Shown: piece after piece, positions 13,525 through 22,765 of the stretch
Numbering within the stretch: the first letter of the stretch is position 1
How the letters are laid out: the number at the start of each line of letters is the position of its first letter
NCBI GenBank assembly: GCA_017520105.1
Contig: JAFWRL010000184.1
Coordinates: 1-26,022 of the forward strand
Source of the DNA: Fibrobacter sp.
GTDB taxonomy: Bacteria > Fibrobacterota > Fibrobacteria > Fibrobacterales > Fibrobacteraceae
Direction: 5' to 3'
DNA: 26,022 nucleotides
The notes under the pieces: model-generated
Databases searched by the model: none
What the model saw: the letters and a program-made list of their open reading frames with translations, nothing else
What the model was told of the DNA's origin: nothing
Position numbers and translations under genes: made by a program

Positions 13525-15947
13525 TGAAACCCGCAGCGGGAAAGATTTTCTTTACCGCAATTTCTGTTCTGTATCCCCTTATTGTCTATTGTGGGCTTGA
13601 ATATTGGGGCCTCTCGCCACGGCGCTTGAGCATTGTGCTTTTGGCGCTTGCTTTTTACCATTTCTTGATTTTTACGCATGGCAAGTCTCGCATGGAGCGC
13701 GGACGGACCGCCATATTTGTCGTGCTAATTATCGTGTGTGCGCTTGTGGCTTTTTGTGCGGATAACATTTTATTCGTCAAGTTTTACCCCGTGCTTGTGA
13801 ACTTGAGCTTGCTCTCGTTCTTTGGATTTACGCTGTGGAAACCTCCTAGTTTTGCATTCCGTATGGCTTGCCTTCACGATAAGTCTTTGGAAAAATCACC
13901 TTCGTTCAAGGCCGTGGAACGATATTGCCGTAAAGTGACCGTTGCCTGGTGTTTCTTTTTCATTGTGAACGGTTCTATCGCAACTTTTACAGTTTTTGTG
14001 GGCTCCGATAAAATCTGGTCGCTCTACAATGGACTTATTTCTTACATTTTAATCGGTATTGTTTTCACTGTGGAATATTTGGTTCGAAAAATGGTGCAGA
14101 GTAAAATGCAATCGTATGTTCCTGTTTGTGACTTGGAACTGGATTCTCGCCCGAATGGGGCGCTTGTAAGTTATGACGCTAGTATCGACTCGGTAAATCC
14201 GCCGGATGTTGCCGCGAATGTTGCGGGACTTAAGACTTGGGGCGATTTTGTCAGCGATGTCTCCAAGGTTCGCTATTATTTGGAATCTCGTGAAAATACA
14301 CCGTGGATTTTGCATTGCGAGGATTCGTATTACTTTACGGTCTCGCTTTTGGCGATGCTCCAGAGCGGGCGCAAGGCGCTTGTGACGGCGAACCGCCAGG
14401 AAGCATTTATCAAGGAAATCAAGAAAGCGGAATATGGATTTATAACGGATGAACCGTTTGCTAGCGGAATTCTGAATGCAGGCGAAATGCCCGCGACTTT
14501 GATTCAGGATGTGCTTGTGGGGGAAAACGCTGAAGGCAAGTGCGTAAATGATAAATGCGCACCTCTCAAGTTCGGCAAGTTTGACAAGTCCAAGGCAGAG
14601 ATGGTGATGTACACGTCGGGTACGACGGGTGAACCGAAGGCTGTGTACAAACGCTTTTTGCAATTTGAAAATGAACTTTTTGAACTTGTGAAAGTCTTTG
14701 GAAACGACTGGGTGAATCGCAAAGTTTATAGCACGGTGAACCACCACCATATTTACGGGCTCCTGTTTACGGCGCTTTTGCCGATTGCGACGGGGCTCCC
14801 GTTCCGCAGGCATCGCATTGATTTCCCGACAGAGCTTGCAAACTTTGCCGGTGATGCAGCCGTGATTGCTTCGAGTCCTGCGTTTTTGAAGCGTTTGTCT
14901 GCAGAAACGGATAAGGCGATTGCGTTTAAGTGCCCGCCAATCATTTATTCGTCCGGTGGCCCGCTGCCCGAAGATGTGGCGCGTAAAGCCTGTGAACTCA
15001 CCGGTTATTGGCCAATGGAAATTTACGGCAGTACTGAAACAGGTGGCATTGCGTATAGGCAATCTAAGAATGGTCCGGTGTGGAAACCGTTTGAAGTTTG
15101 TAAAATGAGCGTTGCCGAAAACGGTTGCTTGAATATCAAGTCTAGCTACATTCTTGAAGCTGATGGTTTTACGACGGGAGACTTGGTCGATCTTTACGAT
15201 GATGGACGTTTTTTGCTCAAAGGTCGTTCCGATTCCATTGTGAAAATCGAGGAAAAACGCATTTCGCTCCCTGAGGTAGAAAATCGCTTGAAGCAGACGG
15301 GCTTGGTACAGGATGTGCGCGTGGTCCCGATGGTGGGCAAACGCCAGTATTTGGCCGCGGCGATAGTGCTGAACGAGGCTGGCCGTGAAAAATTTGCAGG
15401 CTTGCCAAAGCTTAGCATCAATAATTACTTCCATGATCATTTGTTGAAGTTTATCGAAAATACGGTTTCACCTAAAAAATGGCGTTATCTTGAAGAATTA
15501 CCGCAGAACACGGAAGGCAAGATTCGCATGCGCGATATTCAATCGCTTTTTGGCCTTGCTGAAAGCCCGAACTTCAAGATTCTCAAGTTCCGCCGGGAAC
15601 CGGGTGTGCTTACGGCAAAATTGTTGTTCCCTGCAACAAGCGATTACTTTGACGGACATTTCCCGGAATTCAAGCTGTTACCTGCTGTGGTGCAAGTGGA
15701 TATGGTTTTGCGCTTGGCCCGTAATTTTTTAGATGTGCCTAAAGAGCTTTCGAAAATGAACCGCACGCGGTTTTCAAATCCGATTTTGCCGGATGTGCCA
15801 GTGATGGTGAAAATCACGTACGATGCGGATGCGGGTAAAGTGGCGTTTGCATTTACAAGCGCTGATGGTGATACTTCGTACTCTAACGGTTCGCTTATCA
15901 TGAATAAGGCCGAAGTTTCTGCGGACGAGGTCGCTAATCGTGGATAG
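13524..15947 (+). CDS. apeGHI: three-domain fusion: membrane domain, acyl-ACP/CoA synthetase, hotdog dehydratase (ApeG-H-I)
   Basis: This 807-residue protein joins three activities that are often separate genes. Residues 1-190 contain about six hydrophobic segments (about 8-28, 34-50, 63-81, 83-103, 137-160, 167-189), resembling the small COG4648-type membrane protein of aryl polyene clusters. Residues ~210-680 form an AMP-dependent ligase with YTSGTTGEPK at 363-372, YGSTETGG at 501-508, TTGD at 550-553 and the catalytic-type Lys666 in EGKIRMRD. This domain should activate the aryl acid and load it on an ACP. Residues ~690-800 are a FabA/FabZ-like hotdog domain with the DGHFP motif (catalytic-type His712) and LLPAVVQ. 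The ligase would be membrane-tethered, facing the cytoplasm. The frame is open throughout, so the fusion is not an artefact of a lost stop at one point. Confidence 0.9.
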   Translation: MKPAAGKIFFTAISVLYPLIVYCGLEYWGLSPRRLSIVLLALAFYHFLIFTHGKSRMERGRTAIFVVLIIVCALVAFCADNILFVKFYPVLVNLSLLSFFGFTLWKPPSFAFRMACLHDKSLEKSPSFKAVERYCRKVTVAWCFFFIVNGSIATFTVFVGSDKIWSLYNGLISYILIGIVFTVEYLVRKMVQSKMQSYVPVCDLELDSRPNGALVSYDASIDSVNPPDVAANVAGLKTWGDFVSDVSKVRYYLESRENTPWILHCEDSYYFTVSLLAMLQSGRKALVTANRQEAFIKEIKKAEYGFITDEPFASGILNAGEMPATLIQDVLVGENAEGKCVNDKCAPLKFGKFDKSKAEMVMYTSGTTGEPKAVYKRFLQFENELFELVKVFGNDWVNRKVYSTVNHHHIYGLLFTALLPIATGLPFRRHRIDFPTELANFAGDAAVIASSPAFLKRLSAETDKAIAFKCPPIIYSSGGPLPEDVARKACELTGYWPMEIYGSTETGGIAYRQSKNGPVWKPFEVCKMSVAENGCLNIKSSYILEADGFTTGDLVDLYDDGRFLLKGRSDSIVKIEEKRISLPEVENRLKQTGLVQDVRVVPMVGKRQYLAAAIVLNEAGREKFAGLPKLSINNYFHDHLLKFIENTVSPKKWRYLEELPQNTEGKIRMRDIQSLFGLAESPNFKILKFRREPGVLTAKLLFPATSDYFDGHFPEFKLLPAVVQVDMVLRLARNFLDVPKELSKMNRTRFSNPILPDVPVMVKITYDADAGKVAFAFTSADGDTSYSNGSLIMNKAEVSADEVANRG

Positions 15948-16698
15948 CGCTGGTGTGAAAATTTGCGCCATTGTGCCGGTTTATCGCCATGAAAAGACTT
16001 CGCGCCATGTCGTGGAATCGCTTGTGAATTTGAATATTCCCGTGATTCTCATTGATGATGGAAACGCTCCTGAAGGGCGTGAAATTCTTGAATCCGTTGC
16101 GCATGACTTCTCGGATGTCAAGCTCGTTACGCACAAATGCAATCGCGGAAAAGGCGCGGCGATGCGTTCCGGCATGGAGGCTGCCGTTGCTGCAGGCTTT
16201 ACGCATGCCTTGCAAGTCGATGCCGACGGACAGCACGATATGGGGGCTATTTCGTTATTTATAAACGAAGTTAAGGAACATCCTGACGATTTGATTTGTG
16301 GTTACCCACAATACGATGAATCTGTGCCTAAGGCGCGTGAACAGGGCCGCAAAATTACAAATTTCTGGGTGGCGATTGAAACGCTTTCGCTCAAAATTTC
16401 CGATGCCATGTGCGGCTTTCGCGTGTATCCTCTTGCTTCGTCTTGGCCGGTGATGAAATGCTTGCGCAACAACCGCATGGGCTTTGACATTGAAATGATT
16501 GTAAGGCTCTCTTGGGCTGGCGTGAAAATGCTCTTTTTCCCCGTGAAGGTGCATTATCCCAAAGATGGGGTTTCGAATTTCAGGATGTTCCATGATAACG
16601 TCGTGATTTCGATGACGCATACGATGCTTTGTTTTGGCATGCTGATAAGGCTTCCGTTGATTCTGACTCGTCGTTTGTTTAAAAAGAAAAAGATATGA
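15940..16698 (+). CDS. family 2 glycosyltransferase of the aryl polyene cluster
   Basis: This 252-residue GT-A enzyme has the family 2 opening AIVPVYRHEKT (10-20), the nucleotide-binding LIDDG (37-41) and the metal-binding DADGQHD (94-100), close to DPM1/polyprenyl-type synthases. It probably transfers a sugar to the pigment or its lipid carrier on the cytoplasmic face of the membrane. A hydrophobic stretch and the basic tail RRLFKKKKI end the protein, suggesting membrane contact. It starts with GTG at 15940 inside the end of the fusion gene (8-base overlap), with gagg at 15927-15930 nine bases ahead. Its stop overlaps the acyltransferase start. Together they look like the two halves of a glycosyltransferase/acyltransferase (ApeJ) that I recall as fused in proteobacterial clusters. 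Confidence 0.87.
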   Translation: MDSAGVKICAIVPVYRHEKTSRHVVESLVNLNIPVILIDDGNAPEGREILESVAHDFSDVKLVTHKCNRGKGAAMRSGMEAAVAAGFTHALQVDADGQHDMGAISLFINEVKEHPDDLICGYPQYDESVPKAREQGRKITNFWVAIETLSLKISDAMCGFRVYPLASSWPVMKCLRNNRMGFDIEMIVRLSWAGVKMLFFPVKVHYPKDGVSNFRMFHDNVVISMTHTMLCFGMLIRLPLILTRRLFKKKKI

Positions 16699-17648
16699 GC
16701 GAACATTGGTCCGAAATTAAGGAAGTTGGCGGGAGCCCATGGCATTTCCGTTTTATGCTTTGGGTGGTGTGCCATTTACCCCTTTTTTTAGTGGAATTCT
16801 GCACAGCTTTTGTTTGCTTCTTTTTTTGGCTGGGCGCCGCTCCGGTTCGTGCTCGTTCGAAAATTTATTTGAAGCATTTGCAAAATGCAGGGGTACGTGT
16901 TGGCGTATTTGGAACGTACAAGCACATCCTTTCGTTTGCGCTTTCCATGATGGAAAAATTGCTGGGCTGGAAAGGCGCAATAAAGTTGAACCGCATTGAA
17001 ATACAAAACGATGATTTGCAAATGTTGGTGGCACAACTCAACAAAGGCGATGGTGCATTTCTGTTATGCTCGCATTTGGGAAATATGGAAATGTTGCGCT
17101 CGCTGACGGAATATGGCGAGTTCCATACGGATAAACGATTTCAGGTTTACCCTGTTATAGATATTTCGGGTTCAAAAAAATTTAATGCACTCCTTCGTGA
17201 ATTAAATCGCGATTTGATGGAAAACGTGATAGACGCTAATTCCATCGATGTGGATTCCGCCATTTGGATGACGGAAAAAATTAAGGAAGGAAACCTTGTG
17301 GTAATCGCCGGTGACCGCACTTCGGCGAATACGAGAAACCGCGTTATGGAAACGACGTTCCTTGGCGAACCGGCGAATTTTCCGGAGGGCGCTTTTTCGT
17401 TGGCGGGCATTTTGAATGCTCCCGTCTATTTTGCATTTGCCATCCGCAAGCACGATTTTAATATCCGCTCGCCCTACGAAATGCATGTGGTACGTGCGAA
17501 AACATCTTTGGATTGTCCGCGCAAGGAGCGACCGGAGCGGTTAAAGGAACTTTTGCGCGAATACACCGAAATTTTAGAATCGCTTTGCAAAAAGCATCCG
17601 TATCAATGGTATAATTTTTACAATTTTTGGGATGGGGTCCCAAAATAG
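16695..17648 (+). CDS. apeJ: LpxL/HtrB-type lysophospholipid acyltransferase of the aryl polyene cluster
   Basis: This 317-residue protein belongs to the lipid A acyltransferase-like family. An N-terminal membrane segment lies at about 20-48. The catalytic HX4E motif is HLGNME (H127, E132). A GDRTS segment follows, with the FPEGAFSLAG motif after it. It would acylate the glycosylated pigment or attach the polyene chain to a lipid. It overlaps the glycosyltransferase stop by four bases (ATGA), and the ammonia lyase start region follows directly. It could also act on lipid A, but the position inside the cluster argues for the pigment. Confidence 0.88.
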   Translation: MSEHWSEIKEVGGSPWHFRFMLWVVCHLPLFLVEFCTAFVCFFFWLGAAPVRARSKIYLKHLQNAGVRVGVFGTYKHILSFALSMMEKLLGWKGAIKLNRIEIQNDDLQMLVAQLNKGDGAFLLCSHLGNMEMLRSLTEYGEFHTDKRFQVYPVIDISGSKKFNALLRELNRDLMENVIDANSIDVDSAIWMTEKIKEGNLVVIAGDRTSANTRNRVMETTFLGEPANFPEGAFSLAGILNAPVYFAFAIRKHDFNIRSPYEMHVVRAKTSLDCPRKERPERLKELLREYTEILESLCKKHPYQWYNFYNFWDGVPK

Positions 17649-17663
17649 GTGGAGAACATTCTG

Positions 17664-19190
17664 ATGAAAACTGTTGTTATTGGAAATGGAAAACTCACAA
17701 TCGAAGATGTAGTTGCGATTGCAAAAAAACAAGTCGCAGTTGAACTCGATTGTACTGCGGAATTCCAAAGAAAAATTGATTCCGGTGCTGAATTCTTGGA
17801 CGAAGCGCTTGCTGAACATGGCGGTATCTACGGTGTGACGACGGGGTATGGCGATTCCTGTACACAGGTTTTGCCGCCGGAACATTATAGCCAGCTTCCG
17901 ATTAACCTGACGCGGTTTCATGGTTGTGGCCTTGGCGATTACTTTGATGCAGAAACGACTCGCGCGATTATGGTGGTACGCTTGAATACGCTTGCGCAGG
18001 GATTTTCGGGCGTGAGTTATGCGCTTTTGAAGATTATTACGCAGTTTTTGCAGAACGATATTTTGCCGCTGATTCCGCAAGAGGGTTCGGTAGGGGCGAG
18101 CGGCGATTTGACTCCGCTTTCGTACTTGGCGGGGGCCATAATCGGTGAACGCGATGTGATGTACAAGGGCGAACGCAGGCCGTCTTTGGATGTGATGAAG
18201 GAACTGGGAATTACCCCGCACAAGTTCCGCCCGAAAGAAGCAATTGCAATTATGAACGGTACAGCAGCGATGAATGCGGTTGCATGCATGGCTTATTCGC
18301 GTGCTGAATACCTTTCGGATTTGGCTTGTCGCATTACGGCGATGATTACAGTTGCGATGAAGGGCAATGCGTACCACTATTATGAACGTTTATTCGAAGC
18401 GAAACCGCATCCAGGCTTGGGGCTTGCTGCAAAGAAAATCCGCGAAGCCTTGAATCTCGAAGTTGCGAAGAATGTGGTGCCCGAAAAGATTCAGGATCCG
18501 TATTCTTTGCGTTGTGCTCCGCATGTGATTGGGCTTTTCTATGATTCCAGCGCATTCTTGCGGCAGTTGATTGAAATTGAACTGAATAGCGCTAACGATA
18601 ATCCGATTGTCGATCCGTTCACGAAAAATATTTTCCATGGCGGTCATTTCTATGGCGGGCACATTTGCCTTGCGATGGATACGCTTAAGAACATGGTCGC
18701 AAACATTGCTGACCTCTTGGACCGCCAGCTTGCGATGATTGTCGATATCAAGTTCAACCGCAATTTGCCGCCGAATTTGGCCGGTAGCAGGGGCGATTAC
18801 GATATCAATCACGGCTTTAAGGCGGTGCAGATTGGTGTGTCGGCGTGGACTGCTGAAGCGCTCCACCTCACGATGCCGATGAGCGTGTTTAGCCGTTCGA
18901 CGGAATGCCATAATCAGGACAAGGTTAGCATGGGCACGATTGCTGCCCGTGATTGCATCCGTGTACTCGAACTTTCGGAACAGGTGGCGGCGGCAACGCT
19001 TTTGGCATCTGCTCAGGCACTCCGCATTAGCTTGGAACGTGGTGAAATTTCTGAAGAACGCATCAAAAATCTGAAGGCAACTTATGACCAGGTGTTTTCC
19101 AAGTTCGCCCCGCTGGAATGCGACCGCCAGCTAGAAAAGGATTTGCGCTATACATTGGAACTGATTCGAATGAAATTCTATGATGTCTAA
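17664..19190 (+). CDS. aromatic amino acid ammonia lyase (HAL/TAL/PAL family, MIO-containing)
   Basis: This 508-residue enzyme removes ammonia from an aromatic amino acid. Ala145-Ser146-Gly147 in GSVGASGDLTPL form the MIO cofactor, and Tyr56 in GIYGVTTGYG is the catalytic lid tyrosine. Given its place in an aryl polyene cluster it most likely makes the aryl acrylate starter, such as 4-coumarate from tyrosine, rather than serving histidine breakdown; no hut genes are nearby. The residues that usually decide substrate choice read Phe85-His86. That differs from the Ser-His (histidine), His-Leu (tyrosine) and Phe-Leu (phenylalanine) pairs I know, so tyrosine specificity is unproven. ATG 17664 is chosen over GTG 17649 because ggag lies nine bases before it. 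Confidence 0.92.
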   Translation: MKTVVIGNGKLTIEDVVAIAKKQVAVELDCTAEFQRKIDSGAEFLDEALAEHGGIYGVTTGYGDSCTQVLPPEHYSQLPINLTRFHGCGLGDYFDAETTRAIMVVRLNTLAQGFSGVSYALLKIITQFLQNDILPLIPQEGSVGASGDLTPLSYLAGAIIGERDVMYKGERRPSLDVMKELGITPHKFRPKEAIAIMNGTAAMNAVACMAYSRAEYLSDLACRITAMITVAMKGNAYHYYERLFEAKPHPGLGLAAKKIREALNLEVAKNVVPEKIQDPYSLRCAPHVIGLFYDSSAFLRQLIEIELNSANDNPIVDPFTKNIFHGGHFYGGHICLAMDTLKNMVANIADLLDRQLAMIVDIKFNRNLPPNLAGSRGDYDINHGFKAVQIGVSAWTAEALHLTMPMSVFSRSTECHNQDKVSMGTIAARDCIRVLELSEQVAAATLLASAQALRISLERGEISEERIKNLKATYDQVFSKFAPLECDRQLEKDLRYTLELIRMKFYDV

Positions 19191-19208
19191 TGGAGTTTTG
19201 TAGTTTTT

Positions 19209-19652
19209 ATGGCTGTGAAAAGAATCAAAGAAAGTGTTGAATTTCAAGTTGAGTTTTACGATGTCGATTCCATGCAGGTGGCGTGGCACGGCAATTACGT
19301 AAAATATATGGAAGTGGCTCGTTGCGCGTTGCTTCGAAAAATAGGCTACGACTATAATGAGATGACGCGTAGCGGCTATATCTGGCCGGTTGTCGATTTG
19401 CATATTAAATATGTTCGTCCGATGATTTTTATGCAAAAGATTCGTGCCGAAGTGACGTTGATGGAATACGAAGTCTGCATGAAACTTTCGTATAAGTTTA
19501 TGGATGCCGAAACAGGTGCCGTGCTCACAAAAGCGGAAAGTACGCAGATGGCTGTCGATATGGAAACGAAAGAATCGCTATGGGCATGTCCGACTTGCTT
19601 TGTGGATAAGGTGAAGGCCCTTTTGGCCAAGGAAAATGGAACCGTAAAATGA
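19209..19652 (+). CDS. apeK: 4-hydroxybenzoyl-CoA thioesterase-like hotdog thioesterase
   Basis: This 147-residue hotdog protein has the 4HBT family active-site segment YDVDSMQVAWHGNYVKY, with Asp20 at the catalytic aspartate position and His27-Gly-Asn-Tyr30 following. It would hydrolyse acyl thioesters, either releasing polyene from the ACP or proofreading the carrier. The gene sits 18 bases after the ammonia lyase, and its stop overlaps the start of the LolA-like gene by four bases. It has a free-standing size typical of YbgC/4HBT enzymes. The exact substrate cannot be read from sequence. Confidence 0.88.
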   Translation: MAVKRIKESVEFQVEFYDVDSMQVAWHGNYVKYMEVARCALLRKIGYDYNEMTRSGYIWPVVDLHIKYVRPMIFMQKIRAEVTLMEYEVCMKLSYKFMDAETGAVLTKAESTQMAVDMETKESLWACPTCFVDKVKALLAKENGTVK

Positions 19653-20299
19653 ATGGCTTAAGACAGACGATTTGCAGATTGATCTTAACCGTGGCTTTTC
19701 TCGGGTTCGGGATGTCATCTGTTGCAGCCGTTTTCGACCATCCTGTAAATAAAAAAACGAAGCCTGAACTTGAAAAGTCTTTGGCGAAAGTGATGGATTA
19801 TGAAGTCGCATCGGGTGATTTCAAGCAAACGAAGTCCATCAAGAAACTCAAACGTGATTTTGTTTCGACGGGAACATTCCATATTTCTAAGAAATCTGGT
19901 ATTGTCTGGAAAACGCAGCAACCAATTGTTTCTGAGCTGGCCGTCAATAAAGGTGGCGTCTTTGAACGCGATGCTAAAGGCGTGTCGCGTATAGTTGTAA
20001 CGAAAGATAATCCTATTTTTGCTGACTTTTCAAAAAATATTCAAGCGATGTTTTCGGGAGATGTTACGGAACTCGAAAAGAATTTCAAAGTTTTTTACGA
20101 GAAAAAATCCTGTGGTTTTATGATGGGACTTGTTCCTCGTGAGGGAATAGTGCGCAAAGTTGTCGCAAATATTGTCATCGATGCATGCGAAAATGTAGAT
20201 AAAGTTACTGTTACGAATGTAGATGATTCTCCCGTGACTTATGAATTTTTGAATTATAAGACTATTGGAAAGCTGACTTCTGTGGCTCCTGCTCCATAG
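19649..20299 (+). CDS. apeL: LolA-like outer membrane lipoprotein carrier
   Basis: This 216-residue protein has a signal peptide (basic start, hydrophobic core ~11-22, SSVAA near 23-27). The mature domain resembles the half-barrel of LolA/LolB carriers, with the FKQTKSIKKL and later LVPREG segments typical of the family in pigment clusters. It is expected to carry the lipid-linked pigment, or a precursor, across the periplasm to the outer membrane. It overlaps the thioesterase gene by four bases and precedes the MMPL exporter. Sequence is AT-richer than that of the upstream lyase. It is less likely to be the general LolA, since its neighbours are all pigment genes. Confidence 0.8.
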   Translation: MNGLRQTICRLILTVAFLGFGMSSVAAVFDHPVNKKTKPELEKSLAKVMDYEVASGDFKQTKSIKKLKRDFVSTGTFHISKKSGIVWKTQQPIVSELAVNKGGVFERDAKGVSRIVVTKDNPIFADFSKNIQAMFSGDVTELEKNFKVFYEKKSCGFMMGLVPREGIVRKVVANIVIDACENVDKVTVTNVDDSPVTYEFLNYKTIGKLTSVAPAP

Positions 20300-20344
20300 C
20301 TGAATGCTTCGCGGGTTTATATGAGATTCTTTAACGGAAAACAC

Positions 20345-22723
20345 ATGAATGTAAAAACGGGAATTATCCTTTGGGTGGTAATTCACGCGGTTTTGATTGT
20401 TCTCGGTGTTTCTGTTCCGTGGAAGATGGATTCCGACTTGTATTCGATTTTACCGGATTCCGATGAATTGAAGAATGTGAGCGCTGCTGAAAAAACACTT
20501 AGTGCTCGTACGGTACGAAATATTACGGTGCTTGTTGGACATGAAAATTTTGAAGTGGCGCGTGGTGCGGCGGTTGCACTGGATAGCGCGTTTAAAGATG
20601 ATGCGTCATTCGAAGAAACTCGACTGTTCGTGAACGAAAAATCGATGGACGAAACGCGTGATTTTTTCTTTAATCATCGTTATACGTTGCAGGGGAGGGA
20701 AATTCGTGAAATTCTTGCGAATGGCGATTTTGAAACGTTAAAAAATAGAGCACTTCAGAAAATTTATGGTTCGTTTTCAATGGCGAATTTGAATCGCCTT
20801 GATGAAGATCCGTTTTTGCTGGGTGATGCTGCGTTTGAAAACTTTGTACAACATTCCCCGATGTCGTTGAGCCGTTTTAGCATTCGCGATAGCGTCTTTT
20901 ATGCAGTTGATTCTGGCGTGACTTACGTGATGTGGAATGCGAGACTCTCCAAAAATGTTCCTTCAATGGCTTCTGATGGTCATGCTATTTCGCATTTGAA
21001 TCGTGTGTTGGATTCGTTGAAACAAGCGAAGCCGGGACTTGTTGTGGCAAAATCGGGCGTTCCTTTCCATAGCTACGAAAGTTCTGACCGCGCAAAGTCT
21101 GAAATTGCGTGGATTTCGGGCGTGTCTGTTGTGCTGATTTTGCTGTTACTGTTATACGTTTTCCGCTCGCCGCTTCCGATTGTTGCTACGCTTTCGACGA
21201 TTGCGATTGCCGTTTTTACGGCGCTTGCTTTTACGTGGTACTTTTTCGGGAATATTCATGTTTTTACGCTTGTTTTTGGCACAAGTATCATTGGTGTGAG
21301 TATTGATTACGCGGTGCATTTCTTTGTCAATTGGAAGGCTGGTGTGCGGAATGTGCGCTCCAGCATTATCAAGGGGCTTTTGCTTGGTTTCTTGACAACA
21401 GAACTCAGCTATATCGCGCTTACATTTGCTGAATTCTCGCTGTTGCGCCAGATGGCGGTGTTTTCGATTGTTGGATTGTTGAGTGCGTTCTTGACGATAA
21501 CACTCTTGTTCCATGCGGTATTTGAAAATGCGATGGCTTCTGGTGAAGGTATTGTGGCAAAATCGGTGCCTGCAAATCTCCCAACTCAATTCCCTAAAGT
21601 TTTCCTTAATGCTTATGCAAAATTCCCCAAGTGGGGTATTCGATTGATGTTTGCACTTTTTATCCTAGCGCTTCTTCCTGGGCTTATACTGCTTCATATT
21701 CATACGGATATCGGAAATTTTTACACGATGAATGAAGAAATTAAAGCATCTGAAGCGTTGACTTCGAAACTGAATAATTTGGGTGTCGCTCCGACTTATT
21801 TTATTGTGGAAGGAAATGATGGAATTGAGGTTTTGGAAAATGAAGAACAACTTACAGAACGTCTTGCAAATGCTGAAAAAGAAGGTTTGGTAAAATCGTA
21901 TTTGGCGGTATCGAATATCATCCCAAGTGAAAGAAATCAACAAAAAACATATAGTGATTTTCGAAAAATAATTTATGGAAATACAGGAATCCTTAAAGTT
22001 ATATTAGAAAAACCTGGAAGTTATCTTACCTCCAATGCTCGCGATTATTTAACTGAAGTTGGGGTTGAAAATGATTCTGCTATTATTGCAAGTTTTAATC
22101 CAAATGCATGGTTAAATACATGGGATTCACTTCCTCAGTCATTGAATTCGCTTTTGCAAATGCTGTGGCTTGACCGAGTCGGGGATAAATACTACAGAGC
22201 CGTCCTTCCGCTTCACGTATCCGACAAATTCGACGCTCAAAAAATTGCAGAGGGCTTACCGAATGTCTATGTGGTGAATAAAGTGAAAAACATCAATCAT
22301 ACGCTTACAAAAATTTCGCATGTGTCGCTTAAACTTGTTGGCGTTGCCTATGCGGTTGTATTCTTGATTCTTGTAATTGTGTATAAATTTAAAGATGCGG
22401 TTCGGATTATCCGAGCTCCGGTCTTGGCAAGTCTCTTTGCAGCTTCAATCTTTGGTTACATTGGAATCGATTTCAATTTCTTTGCGATTGTCGGTGTGAT
22501 TCTCACGCTTGGTATCGGGATTGATTACGCGTTGTTCTTTAAAGAAGGCGGTCGCTCGAACTTGACGACTGCGCTTGCGATTATGCTCTCTGCAGCAACT
22601 ACGCTTATCTCGTTTGGAGGCCTTGTTTGCAGTGCCTTTGTGCCAGTCCATACGTTTGGCCTTGCCGTTCTGCTTGGCATTTCCTGCTGTTTTCTTATTT
22701 CTCCATTTAGCGCGAAACGTTAA
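20345..22723 (+). CDS. apeM: MMPL-family RND exporter of the aryl polyene cluster
   Basis: This 792-residue inner-membrane protein has the doubled RND layout: one membrane helix, a large periplasmic loop, a group of five helices, then the same again. Each half has the MMPL signature Gly-x-[SG]-Ile-Asp-Tyr-Ala (Asp321-Tyr322 and Asp727-Tyr728), the charged pair region used for proton-driven transport. It would export the lipid-linked pigment to the LolA-like carrier. ATG 20345 is preferred (ggaaaacacATG); an in-frame ATG at 20321 has no visible ribosome binding site. Codons in the second periplasmic loop (about 21835-22130) are much more AT-rich than the rest of the gene. Confidence 0.92.
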   Translation: MNVKTGIILWVVIHAVLIVLGVSVPWKMDSDLYSILPDSDELKNVSAAEKTLSARTVRNITVLVGHENFEVARGAAVALDSAFKDDASFEETRLFVNEKSMDETRDFFFNHRYTLQGREIREILANGDFETLKNRALQKIYGSFSMANLNRLDEDPFLLGDAAFENFVQHSPMSLSRFSIRDSVFYAVDSGVTYVMWNARLSKNVPSMASDGHAISHLNRVLDSLKQAKPGLVVAKSGVPFHSYESSDRAKSEIAWISGVSVVLILLLLLYVFRSPLPIVATLSTIAIAVFTALAFTWYFFGNIHVFTLVFGTSIIGVSIDYAVHFFVNWKAGVRNVRSSIIKGLLLGFLTTELSYIALTFAEFSLLRQMAVFSIVGLLSAFLTITLLFHAVFENAMASGEGIVAKSVPANLPTQFPKVFLNAYAKFPKWGIRLMFALFILALLPGLILLHIHTDIGNFYTMNEEIKASEALTSKLNNLGVAPTYFIVEGNDGIEVLENEEQLTERLANAEKEGLVKSYLAVSNIIPSERNQQKTYSDFRKIIYGNTGILKVILEKPGSYLTSNARDYLTEVGVENDSAIIASFNPNAWLNTWDSLPQSLNSLLQMLWLDRVGDKYYRAVLPLHVSDKFDAQKIAEGLPNVYVVNKVKNINHTLTKISHVSLKLVGVAYAVVFLILVIVYKFKDAVRIIRAPVLASLFAASIFGYIGIDFNFFAIVGVILTLGIGIDYALFFKEGGRSNLTTALAIMLSAATTLISFGGLVCSAFVPVHTFGLAVLLGISCCFLISPFSAKR

Positions 22724-22765
22724 TATTCTAAATTGTTTTCGCCTATGGGAATCGAGAAAAATAAA

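Noticed and set aside
14049..15440. 463-codon open frame on the minus strand opposite the AMP-ligase domain
   Set aside because: The plus strand carries all adenylation motifs in order; the antisense translation is Arg/His-rich without recognisable features.
17664..19190. Histidine catabolism (hutH) gene
   Set aside because: No hutU, hutI or hutG neighbours, and it sits between pigment acyltransferase and thioesterase genes; a starter-acid lyase fits better.
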